Below are positions 1 to 6,939 of a stretch of DNA of 48,383 nucleotides, piece after piece; position 1 is the first letter of the stretch; each line of letters opens with the position of its first letter. Below the pieces are notes generated by a model. That model was not told where the DNA came from. It did no database searches and saw only the letters and a program-made list of their open reading frames with translations. A program made the position numbers and the translations under genes. Origin of the DNA: UBA1738 sp964388835 (GTDB lineage Bacteria; Bacillota; Clostridia; UBA1381); NCBI GenBank assembly GCA_964388835.1, contig CAYMBZ010000004.1, forward strand, positions 1-48,383. Reading direction: 5' to 3'.

Positions 1-36
1 TATAGATTTTCTCAAATCCTATAAGAACACTCGTAA

Positions 37-113
37 TGGTCGGGATGACAGGATTTGAACCTGCGGCCTCTTGAACCCCATTCAAGCACTCTACCAAGCT
101 GAGCCACATCCCG
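37..113 (-). tRNA. tRNA-Pro (anticodon GGG)
   Basis: The reverse complement folds as a standard cloverleaf. The seven-base acceptor stem is CGGGATG with CATCCCG, the D-stem GCTC with GAGT, the anticodon stem CTTGA with TCAAG, and the T-arm loop is TTCAAAT. The seven-base anticodon loop ATGGGGT places GGG at positions 34-36, so it decodes proline CCC and CCU codons. The discriminator A and a genome-encoded CCA end lie at 37-40. A sigma-A-type promoter sits just upstream. No other tRNA gene is next to it inside the window. Confidence 0.96.
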
Positions 114-129
114 TTTTCGCACAAGAGAT

Positions 130-158
130 ATTATATCATACAAATAACAAAAAGTCAA
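130..158 (-). promoter_or_regulatory. Promoter of tRNA-Pro
   Basis: Read on the minus strand, TTGACT (153-158) and TATAAT (130-135) are separated by 17 bases. The expected transcription start is near 123, about ten bases before the mature tRNA. This is close to the sigma-A consensus. Confidence 0.8.
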
Positions 159-229
159 ACAAAAATTAGAAGTTTTGCGAAATTTTTGAAAAAAGTAATG
201 ACAACCATGCGCGGTTTGGCTTTATGCGG

Positions 230-985
230 TTACGGCAAATCCTCGATAGTCGCAATTACTGGAGTTATGAATTTACTTTTATCTTTATGCTGGGGCGGAC
301 CCTCAAGGTACAGACTGCGGAAGATCCCGGAAAGTAATATTGTTTTTCTTTGCGTATTCGATTTTTCACGCTTTTTCGGAATATCCTCATGAGCTCCATG
401 GTGAAAAAGCAAGATTGCCCGCTTTTTTGGGAGCTTTTCAACATGTTCACCGTTACTTTGGGGAGGAACTGCGACAGAATATGAAACTTCTTTCGGTGCC
501 GACACGGAAAGTTCGGTAAAATACGTACGTCTTGTAGTATCGGTTCCGAATTTTCTTGTTGCTTCAAGGGCGGTATCTCTCAGCAGATTCGTTTTGTCCT
601 CTACCGTAACGCTGTTATATCGGCGCGTGTAAACCGTCTGCGGCTCGATTATTATTTCACTGATTATATCGCTTCTCTCTTTCAGCTTCTCAATGGTGAG
701 AGTAAGTTTGTAGCGTATTCCCTCAAGCAGCTCGATAGTTGGACGCAGGTCATGCAAATTGTTAAAATATTCGCGGATTTCATCAAGCGAAAGCCCCAAA
801 TCCTGAAAAATACGTATTGTTCGGATATGAGTAAAAGTATCTATGGTATAATAACGGTTAGCCGAAGAACCGTCCTTTTTATCGGGTTTGATTAAGCCTT
901 TAGCTTCATGATTTAATATTATTTTTCTGGTGATACCGATTGCACTTGCGATTTCACCGATTGAAAATAAGTTGCTGTTATTCAT
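230..985 (-). CDS. MerR-family transcriptional regulator
   Basis: A 251-residue regulator. Residues about 5-75 form a MerR winged helix-turn-helix (FSIGEIASAIGITRKIILNHEAKGLI written in part: FSIGEIASAIG then NHEAKGLI, followed by RYYTIDTF). A coiled-coil dimerisation helix follows at about 75-125. The C-terminal half resembles a GyrI-like ligand-binding domain and keeps the family tail YLEGPPQHKD. The segment before that tail (EDIPKKREKSNTQRK) looks a few residues shorter than in the usual domain, so ligand binding may be altered. The start is the ATG at 985, preceded by GGGGGA; the longer upstream extension has no ribosome-binding site. The ligand and targets cannot be told; such proteins often control efflux or metabolic genes, but none lies beside it, only an insertion-element relic. 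Confidence 0.85.
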   Translation of the reverse strand: MNNSNLFSIGEIASAIGITRKIILNHEAKGLIKPDKKDGSSANRYYTIDTFTHIRTIRIFQDLGLSLDEIREYFNNLHDLRPTIELLEGIRYKLTLTIEKLKERSDIISEIIIEPQTVYTRRYNSVTVEDKTNLLRDTALEATRKFGTDTTRRTYFTELSVSAPKEVSYSVAVPPQSNGEHVEKLPKKRAILLFHHGAHEDIPKKREKSNTQRKTILLSGIFRSLYLEGPPQHKDKSKFITPVIATIEDLP

Positions 986-1072
986 AAATCCCCCGGATTT
1001 TGTAAAAGAGTAAAAATAATTAAAAAAACACTTGCATCGTACATGAACGGATCCAGTAAAAACAGACAATAC

Positions 1073-1091
1073 CGTAGAGTACATATCTACG
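1073..1091. repeat. Short inverted repeat upstream of the MerR gene
   Basis: CGTAGA and TCTACG form a six-base inverted repeat around a seven-base centre, between the MerR gene and the transposase relic. It could be an operator for the regulator or the scar of the insertion element. No clear sigma-A promoter was found for the MerR gene in this gap. Confidence 0.35.
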
Positions 1092-1095
1092 CGTA

Positions 1096-1473
1096 ATGCA
1101 GAAATACAATCTTTTGTCTGTTGTCAGAAGAAAGAAATATCACTATTGCAGTGAATACCTGCATCGCTATCCTAATTTATTAAATAGAGATTTTAACGCT
1201 GACAGACCAAATCAAAAATGGGTTACAGATATTTCATACATCAAAACTAATCAAAATATTAATCTTGTATTAAGTACAATTAAAGAAGCTAAGAAAAAAG
1301 AGAAGGTCACCGCAGAGTTGCAGCTACACAGTGACCAAGGCTTTCAGTATACATTCCATGCGTACTTTAAGCTAAAACAATCATACAACATTACACCGTC
1401 AATGTCAAGAAAGGGTAATCCGTATGACAATGCTTTGGCTGAAAATTTCTTTTCAATTCTTAAAACGGAATGA
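1096..1473 (+). pseudogene. IS3-family (IS150-like) transposase OrfB relic
   Basis: This is a decayed DDE transposase. It keeps the first catalytic region (NQKWVTDISYI), the second (LHSDQGFQYT) and the glutamate region (NPYDNALAENFFSILKTE). About 100 N-terminal residues of a normal OrfB are missing, most of the stretch between the first and second aspartates is deleted, and the last 40 or so residues are replaced by unrelated sequence. No OrfA is present. It therefore cannot be an active transposase. The start given is only where the readable part begins. The element right end is lost at the junction near 1470. Confidence 0.85.
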
Positions 1474-1663
1474 TAAGTATGTTAAGGAAATGCAATTGTA
1501 TAGAGGAGCTTTCGGTGAAGTTCTTGCCGGTATCAAGGAGTTTGATGAGGATAAAGTGCTTGCGGGCAACGATAAGCTCAACGAGGGAATAACAGCACTG
1601 GATGATTATAACACGGCACTTGAAACTTTGGCTGAAGAAGTAGGCGCTGAAATCAAATATTAA
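1469..1663 (+). pseudogene. C-terminal fragment of an unidentified helical protein
   Basis: Directly after the transposase relic, in another frame, lies an open stretch of about 64 codons ending in TAA at 1663. It is acidic and strongly helical (KEFDEDKVLAGNDKLNEG, then TALDDYNTALETLAEE), like the tail of a cell-surface or lipoprotein coiled-coil domain. No family was recognised. It has no convincing start or ribosome-binding site, except a possible ATG at 1490 after AAGGA that is too close. It is most simply the surviving 3' end of a gene truncated by the insertion element. Confidence 0.55.
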
Positions 1664-1671
1664 AATTCAAA

Positions 1672-1703
1672 CTAAAAAAAACGGCGTTAAGCCGTTTTTT
1701 AGT
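1672..1703. terminator. Bidirectional rho-independent terminator
   Basis: ACGGC and GCCGT, extended by A- and T-runs on both sides, form a hairpin that ends transcription from either direction. It overlaps the stop codon of the minus-strand AraC gene and follows the plus-strand gene fragment. Confidence 0.8.
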
Positions 1704-2499
1704 TTTCCGAAGAAGCAATGTAGCCTTTTGGGGATATTCCCATTTTTGATTTAAAGACTTTTGAAAAATAAAGAGGTTCGTTAAACCCGCATAGATATGA
1801 AATGTCCTTGACAGATGTAAGACCTTGTTCTATAAGTGTACATGCATGCTGTACTCTAAGAGTGGTTATGTACTGGGATATTCCTATACCGAGAGTGTTT
1901 TTAAAAACAGTTGATATATATTTTTTGTTGTAGGAATATGTGTTGCTGAGTGTATCGAGTGACAGCTCGGGAGATGTGAAATTTTCGTCAATATACTTTT
2001 TTATTTTCGGTACCGTATCTTTTTGGGATTGGCATTTTTTCTCATCGATTTGAGCTATATTTGAGAAAGTGTAAAGCAGTATCCCTTCGCAACGAAGCGA
2101 GAGAACCAATGTATCATCAAAAATTGCGTTTTTCCATATGAGCGACAAGTCCTCAAATTCTTTAAAAAGAAAATTCCCTTTTGTTATATTTAGGTTATCC
2201 ATTATTTGATTTGTTCGTGTTCCGAGATAACTTATGTACATATATTCAAAATCATTCAATGATTCTATTGAATAACGCATTGAGGGAAATGTAAAAAATA
2301 TGTCCCCTTTATTCAGTGCATAAGTCGTTCCGCCGGTTGCAATCTGCCCGGTGCCGTGAGTTACAAAATACATTTTATATACAGCATCACAGTGAATTTC
2401 ATCGGGGATTTGCTTTTTGGTTTCAAGAACAAAATTTAAAATATTTATACTTTTTTCATCATCGGGGCGCGGAATGAATTTACATATATTATTTTGCAC
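1699..2499 (-). CDS. AraC-family transcriptional regulator
   Basis: A 266-residue protein. The N-terminal half (about 1-150) is a cupin-like sensing domain (YKMYFVTHGTGQIATGGTTY, then LNKGDIFFTFPSM). The C-terminal about 100 residues hold the two AraC helix-turn-helix motifs, ending with the typical DISYLCGFNEPLYFSKVFK and MGISPKGY. It starts with GTG at 2499 behind GAGGTGAT. It is divergent from the Gfo/Idh/MocA gene, with which it shares a 143-base control region, so it very probably regulates that gene in response to a sugar. The inducer is not known. Confidence 0.9.
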   Translation of the reverse strand: MQNNICKFIPRPDDEKSINILNFVLETKKQIPDEIHCDAVYKMYFVTHGTGQIATGGTTYALNKGDIFFTFPSMRYSIESLNDFEYMYISYLGTRTNQIMDNLNITKGNFLFKEFEDLSLIWKNAIFDDTLVLSLRCEGILLYTFSNIAQIDEKKCQSQKDTVPKIKKYIDENFTSPELSLDTLSNTYSYNKKYISTVFKNTLGIGISQYITTLRVQHACTLIEQGLTSVKDISYLCGFNEPLYFSKVFKSKMGISPKGYIASSEN

Positions 2500-2518
2500 A
2501 GTTAATCACCTCGGATAA

Positions 2519-2547
2519 ATTTTATAACAATAACGGTACATTGTCAA
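2519..2547 (-). promoter_or_regulatory. Promoter of the AraC-family gene
   Basis: On the minus strand TTGACA (2542-2547) and TAAAAT (2519-2524) are 17 bases apart. The start would lie about 12-15 bases before the GTG, giving a very short leader that begins near the ribosome-binding site. Confidence 0.7.
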
Positions 2548-2565
2548 TTAAAATATAACTTTTCT

Positions 2566-2579
2566 CCATAATCATATGG
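2566..2579. promoter_or_regulatory. Possible operator in the divergent AraC / Gfo-Idh-MocA control region
   Basis: CCATA and TATGG form a short palindrome around ATCA, midway between the divergent genes. Its placement upstream of both suits regulator binding, but no direct evidence ties it to the AraC protein. Confidence 0.35.
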
Positions 2580-2642
2580 AAATATTACATTTACTTTTGA
2601 TTTTTTTTTGATACAATTAAATAAAAAAAGGAGGTTGTAACT

Positions 2643-3941
2643 ATGTCAAAAATAAAAATCGGAGTTGTGGGCGGATACCGCGGAACGGCTATGATAAACT
2701 ACTGCAAAGTTGCTGAAAATGCTGAGGTTGTCGCGATATGTGACAATAACTCAGAGGTGATTGAGGTACAAAAGGAACACTGCAAAGAATATGATATTAC
2801 ATATTACGACAGTTTTGATGAGTTCTTAAAGCACGATATGGATGCGGTAGTTTTGGCAAATTTTGCCGATGAACATGCACCGTTTGCAATTGCGGCAATG
2901 AAAAGCGGAAAACATGTCATTTCGGAGGTTTTGCCGGTTCAGACCATGGAAGAGGCGGTACAACTTGTCGAGGCGGTGGAAGAAACCGGAAAAATATATG
3001 CATACGGTGAAAACTATTGTTATATGCCGGCATGCTATGAAATGAAGAGGCTGTATGAAAATAATAAGCTGGGTGAGATTGAATATGCGGAATGTGAGTA
3101 TATTCATAATTGCGAGCCGGCATGGTCGGATTTAACATATGGTGTAGAAAACCATTGGCGAAACAGAATGTATTCGACATTTTACTGTACGCACTCTCTC
3201 GGACCTATAATTCATGCAACTTCATTAAGACCTGTCAGTGTAACCGGATTTGAAAGCCGCATGAATGAGAGAAATTTGCGCTGCGGAAGAAAAGGCGGAC
3301 AGTTCGGTATCGAGATGGTTACTCTTGAAAACGGAGGTATAGTGAAGAGTATTCATGGCGAGCTGTACAAAAATTCCGTATGGTATTCGATGTACGGAAG
3401 CAAGGGCAGAGCGGAATGTGCAAGAGAGGATGCATTTGATGGTCATATTGCAAGAATTTATGTCAATTGTGACGATTATTCGGGCGAATATAACGGTGAC
3501 AAGTTTGAAAGCTACCTGCCTTCAAGAAGTTACGATGAAAAGTGCAGGATTTTTGGGCACGGTGGTTCCGACTTCTATTTAATGCATAATTTTATTGAAA
3601 AACTTCGCGGAAATGAGTCTGCGGATATAATAGATGTATACGAGGCGTTGGACATGTTTTTACCGGGTATGTTTGCATATCGCTCAATACTTGCCGGAGG
3701 AATCCCTATGGATATTCCGAATTTGAGAAATGTTGAGGAACGTGAAAAGTGGAGGAACGATACTGCTTGCACATCTCCGGAGGTTGCGGGAGATATGCTG
3801 TTGCCCACATCTGTCGGAGGGACACCCCAAATTGACCAAAAGGTTTACGATATGATGAAAGAAAAGTGGGAGAAAAACAAGGATAAAACCGACGGATATC
3901 GAAATGCGGCATTTACACAAGGTTCCGGGGAACAAAAATAA
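2643..3941 (+). CDS. Gfo/Idh/MocA-family protein, possibly an NAD-dependent glycosidase
   Basis: A 432-residue protein. The N-terminal Rossmann fold carries the nucleotide-binding loop VVGGYRGT (8-15). The C-terminal domain begins near residue 125. Most family dehydrogenases have a catalytic lysine in an EKP motif; here that site reads SEVLPV (residues 94-99), with valine in the lysine position. Further on it has ENHWRNR (169-175) and THSLGPI (183-189), which resemble motifs of the NAD-dependent GH109 glycosidases. It may therefore be a glycoside-cleaving or glycoside-modifying enzyme rather than a plain dehydrogenase; this is inference. The ATG follows a strong AAAGGAGG. It is controlled from a region shared with a divergent AraC regulator. 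No transporter lies beside it. Confidence 0.8.
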   Translation: MSKIKIGVVGGYRGTAMINYCKVAENAEVVAICDNNSEVIEVQKEHCKEYDITYYDSFDEFLKHDMDAVVLANFADEHAPFAIAAMKSGKHVISEVLPVQTMEEAVQLVEAVEETGKIYAYGENYCYMPACYEMKRLYENNKLGEIEYAECEYIHNCEPAWSDLTYGVENHWRNRMYSTFYCTHSLGPIIHATSLRPVSVTGFESRMNERNLRCGRKGGQFGIEMVTLENGGIVKSIHGELYKNSVWYSMYGSKGRAECAREDAFDGHIARIYVNCDDYSGEYNGDKFESYLPSRSYDEKCRIFGHGGSDFYLMHNFIEKLRGNESADIIDVYEALDMFLPGMFAYRSILAGGIPMDIPNLRNVEEREKWRNDTACTSPEVAGDMLLPTSVGGTPQIDQKVYDMMKEKWEKNKDKTDGYRNAAFTQGSGEQK

Positions 3942-3948
3942 ATGTAAA

Positions 3949-4012
3949 TTATTGGATATATCCCGTATTTTGTGTAAACTCCAAAATGGTAATATAATCC
4001 AATAAATTTTTT
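3949..4012 (+). terminator. Long stem-loop, probable terminator of the Gfo/Idh/MocA gene
   Basis: TTATTGGATATAT (3949-3961) pairs with ATATAATCCAATAA (3992-4005) with one bulge. A T-run (ATTTTTTAT) follows. The loop is about 30 bases, unusually long for a terminator. Confidence 0.4.
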
Positions 4013-4016
4013 ATCA

Positions 4017-4045
4017 GGCAGGAATCCGCTCATCAGATTTCTGCC
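4017..4045. repeat. Ten-base inverted repeat
   Basis: GGCAGGAATC and GATTTCTGCC pair with one mismatch around a nine-base loop. There is no T-run, so it is not a clear terminator. It lies in the 247-base gap between the Gfo/Idh/MocA gene and dacF. Confidence 0.4.
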
Positions 4046-4084
4046 TTAGCCGCATTATAGCGAAAAATCAGTGGCATGTCAAGG

Positions 4085-4112
4085 GCGCCATCTTTCGATG
4101 GCGTTCATTTTT
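4085..4112 (+). terminator. Rho-independent terminator
   Basis: GCGCCATC and GATGGCGT form an eight-pair stem with loop TTTC, followed by TCATTTTT. It points rightward and would stop read-through toward the convergent dacF. Confidence 0.6.
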
Positions 4113-4188
4113 GTGGGGTTTGTCAATGATGTGTTACACATTTCTAAAAAATTTCACCGTCTGTGAGGAAAGCAAATCGATATCAGAC

Positions 4189-5331
4189 TTATGCCTGCAC
4201 GTTTCCCAAAAATTCGAAAAAAACATCGGCATACAGTGCTAAAAATCTTTTTTTGGGTACATCTTCATCGGCAATGATATCTATGGTTTTATTTATATTT
4301 CCATTTTGAGAAAAGGATATTTCGCCAACCTTATCGCCTTTACAAACGGGTGCACTTATTCTGTCGGCAAGAATCACCTCTTTTTCGGTTTCTACAGGAT
4401 TTGCGCGGGATGTGAGCACATAATGGCTGTCTGCGGCAGAAACACGAACTTCGCTTTTTATGCCTTTGGAAACATTAACAATTCCGGCAGGCTCGCCCTT
4501 TTCCGCAAGGTGCTCAAGTGAATATCCGGAAAAACCGTAATTTAAAAGTGCGGATGCGGAAGAAAAACGCGTTTTTGTATCGGGTGCACCGAGAACAACC
4601 GCTATAAGTTCCATACCGTCGCGCTCTGCGGTTGCGGAAAGACAGCAACCTGCTTTTGAGGTGGAACCGGTTTTCAAACCGTTCGCACCGTTATAAAAGC
4701 GGATAAGCTTATTTGTGTTGGCAAGTGCAAATTTCCCACCCCTTAAAGAATCTGTCCAAATTTTTGTGTATTCGAATATTTTTTCATGCTTTATAAGCTC
4801 GCGTGACATTATGGCAACATCGCGTGCGGAGGAATATTGCCCATCGGCATCCAGACCGTTTGTATTAAGAAAAACTGTGTTTGTCATGCCGAGTTCTGAG
4901 GCGCGCTTGTTCATTGAATCCACAAAAGTCGCCTCGCTTCCGGATATGTGCTCAGCCATGGCAACGCATCCGTCATTTGCGCTGGCAACGGCAATACCTT
5001 TCATCATATCGTGCACACTGAGCTGTTCTCCCGTTTCAAGGAACATGGTAGAACCTCCGTAGCTGTTCGCATTTTCGCTTGCGGTTACAATGTCATCAAA
5101 GGTAAGTGCACCGCTGTCTATGCGCTCCATTATGAGAAGCATGGTCATAACTTTTGTGACACTGGCTATCGGCAAGCGTTCGTCCGGGTTATGCTCATAT
5201 AATATTTCGCCGGTCGAAGCTTCCATCAAAATTGATGACTTGACATCGGGAGTAAGAACTTTGGCACGTGCACATGGTGTAAATATATTCAGCGAAGCTG
5301 CGATTACGGTTACTGCAATTGTTTTTTTCAA
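4189..5331 (-). CDS. dacF: D-alanyl-D-alanine carboxypeptidase (DacF/PBP5 type)
   Basis: A 380-residue serine D,D-carboxypeptidase that removes the terminal D-Ala of peptidoglycan stem peptides outside the membrane. It starts with a Sec signal peptide (KKTIAVTVIAASLNIFTPCARA). The active-site motifs are ASVTK (SxxK), SANDG (SxN) and LKTGST (KTG). A C-terminal PBP5-type beta domain follows from about residue 275. It lacks a clear long C-terminal amphipathic helix, though the last 15 residues (ADVFFEFLGNVQA) could anchor weakly. The start chosen is TTG at 5331, ten bases after AAAGGAG; the GTG at 5340 lies too close to that site. It sits downstream of a terminator, so it is probably transcribed apart from the serine dehydratase gene. 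Confidence 0.93.
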   Translation of the reverse strand: MKKTIAVTVIAASLNIFTPCARAKVLTPDVKSSILMEASTGEILYEHNPDERLPIASVTKVMTMLLIMERIDSGALTFDDIVTASENANSYGGSTMFLETGEQLSVHDMMKGIAVASANDGCVAMAEHISGSEATFVDSMNKRASELGMTNTVFLNTNGLDADGQYSSARDVAIMSRELIKHEKIFEYTKIWTDSLRGGKFALANTNKLIRFYNGANGLKTGSTSKAGCCLSATAERDGMELIAVVLGAPDTKTRFSSASALLNYGFSGYSLEHLAEKGEPAGIVNVSKGIKSEVRVSAADSHYVLTSRANPVETEKEVILADRISAPVCKGDKVGEISFSQNGNINKTIDIIADEDVPKKRFLALYADVFFEFLGNVQA

Positions 5332-5406
5332 GAAAATCACGCTCCTTTACTCTGATTTATATGCTTTAAAAAAATCCGTTATGACAGGATAAAAGAACGA
5401 AAAAAA

Positions 5407-5437
5407 GTGATGTAAAAAATTGAGTTTTTTACATCAC
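5407..5437 (-). terminator. Rho-independent terminator after the serine dehydratase gene
   Basis: GTGATGTAAAAAA and TTTTTTACATCAC form a perfect 13-pair stem with a five-base loop. On the minus strand it is followed by seven T residues. It separates the serine dehydratase gene from dacF. Confidence 0.85.
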
Positions 5438-5454
5438 ACGGGTTACGCGAATTA

Positions 5455-6891
5455 TCAAAGATACAATTTTGCAAGTCCGGCTTCACTGGTTTCGCGGTAG
5501 CTTCTTGACATGTCAAGACCGGTTTCATACATGGTTTTTACCACCAGGTCAAAAGAAATTTTTCGGCTTCCGCTCAAAAATCCCGCGAGGGATACAGCAT
5601 TTATCGCACGCATGGCGGCAACGGCATTGCGCTCGATACATGGAATTTGCACAAGAGAACGTATCGGGTCGCAGGTTAAGCCGAGATGGTGTTCCATTGC
5701 CACTTCCGCGGCATATTCTATCTGCTCAAGGTTCATGCCGAAAAGTTCTGACAGACCTGCCGCCGCCATTGAACATGCACTGCCGATTTCAGCCTGACAG
5801 CCACATTCCGCACCGCTGATAGATGCGTTTGTCTTTATGATGTTTCCGACTATTCCTGCCGCGGCAAGTGCACGGATGATTTCTTCATCAGAAAAGCCAC
5901 GCTGTTCCTGTTGATAATACATAACAGCCGGGAGCACACCGGATGCACCACAGGTGGGAGCGGTGACAACAATTTCGCTTGAAGCGTTTTGCTCGCTGAC
6001 CGCGAAAGCATATGCGCAGACGAGTCTGTTTTCCCGAGTTTCGGGAGTTTCGCCGGAAGGCTTTTTGGAAAACAGATAATTAGCCTTTTTCTGCACGCCG
6101 AGCCCGCCCGGGAGTGTGCCCGAGGAAGCAATGCCCGAACGTATGCTGTCCTTCATACAGCTCCAGACTTCTTTTAAATATTCGAAAATTTCATTGCCCT
6201 CACAAAGTTGTGCATATTGCCAAAGCCTTAGCTGTCGGCGACGGCAGAAAGCGGCTATTTCGGTGAATTTTGCAAGGGGATAAATTGGCGTGCTTTCACG
6301 GTGGTGCCTACCATCAATGACGAATTTGCCGCCACCCACACTCAAAACCCTCCGAAAATCCGTTTGCTTTCCTGCAGTATATGCGTAGCAATCCATGGTA
6401 TTCGGGTGGGGGAGATTTTTTGTATCATGATCGAAAATCAGTTCAAGCTTGCGGGTTTTAAAAACGCGGTTGATAACATATTCCGTCATGTGTCCCTTTC
6501 CCATTTTTGCCAGTGAGCCGTAAAGGATAACCTTGAAGCTGTCGGCATGCAGATTTTCTTCACGAAACATAAGACATGCTTTTTCGGGCGCCATGGAGTG
6601 CGAACTGGACGGGCCTCTGCCTATTCGATAAAGCTCTTTTAAGGATTCCATTCCGGATGCGCTGTGTGTACTTCTTTCGGAGACGGTTTCGCCGCCGATT
6701 AGTGAGTCGAACGGTATTTTGAACAGCTCCGCAAGCTTAAGGCAGGTACGGGTTGACGGATATGAAAGACCGTTTTCCCACTTTGAAACCGCACGGTTGC
6801 TCACGCCCACACGTTCCCCTAACTCTTTTTGCGAAAGTTTGAGCTTTTTTCTGTTTTTGTAAATTATTTCGGAAATAACATTTACAGCCAT
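5455..6891 (-). CDS. XRE helix-turn-helix / L-serine dehydratase fusion protein
   Basis: A 478-residue two-part protein. Residues 1-66 are a Cro/CI-type helix-turn-helix (RKKLKLSQKELGERVGVSNR, then AVSKWENGLSYPS). From residue 81 a complete single-chain iron-sulfur L-serine dehydratase follows: the beta domain (LYRIGRGPSSSHSM at 87-100, YGSLAKMGKGH) and the alpha domain with cluster cysteines in APTCGASG (C314) and CGCQAEIGSACSMAA (C363, C365, C373). The enzyme turns serine into pyruvate and ammonia in the cytoplasm. Many single-chain relatives end in a tail cysteine; this one ends AGLAKLYL without it. The start is the ATG at 6891 behind GAGGT. It lies 48 bases after rqcH and is probably co-transcribed. 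The helix-turn-helix suggests a DNA-binding enzyme or autoregulator; function of the fusion is inferred. Confidence 0.9.
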   Translation of the reverse strand: MAVNVISEIIYKNRKKLKLSQKELGERVGVSNRAVSKWENGLSYPSTRTCLKLAELFKIPFDSLIGGETVSERSTHSASGMESLKELYRIGRGPSSSHSMAPEKACLMFREENLHADSFKVILYGSLAKMGKGHMTEYVINRVFKTRKLELIFDHDTKNLPHPNTMDCYAYTAGKQTDFRRVLSVGGGKFVIDGRHHRESTPIYPLAKFTEIAAFCRRRQLRLWQYAQLCEGNEIFEYLKEVWSCMKDSIRSGIASSGTLPGGLGVQKKANYLFSKKPSGETPETRENRLVCAYAFAVSEQNASSEIVVTAPTCGASGVLPAVMYYQQEQRGFSDEEIIRALAAAGIVGNIIKTNASISGAECGCQAEIGSACSMAAAGLSELFGMNLEQIEYAAEVAMEHHLGLTCDPIRSLVQIPCIERNAVAAMRAINAVSLAGFLSGSRKISFDLVVKTMYETGLDMSRSYRETSEAGLAKLYL

Positions 6892-6939
6892 AGTATTACC
6901 TCGTGTATATTTAAGTTGCGCACAAAATTCCATTTTCAG

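Noticed and set aside
230..985. Frameshifted MerR pseudogene
   Set aside because: The frame stays open to a conserved C-terminal GPPQHKD-type tail, so a small internal deletion explains the odd segment.
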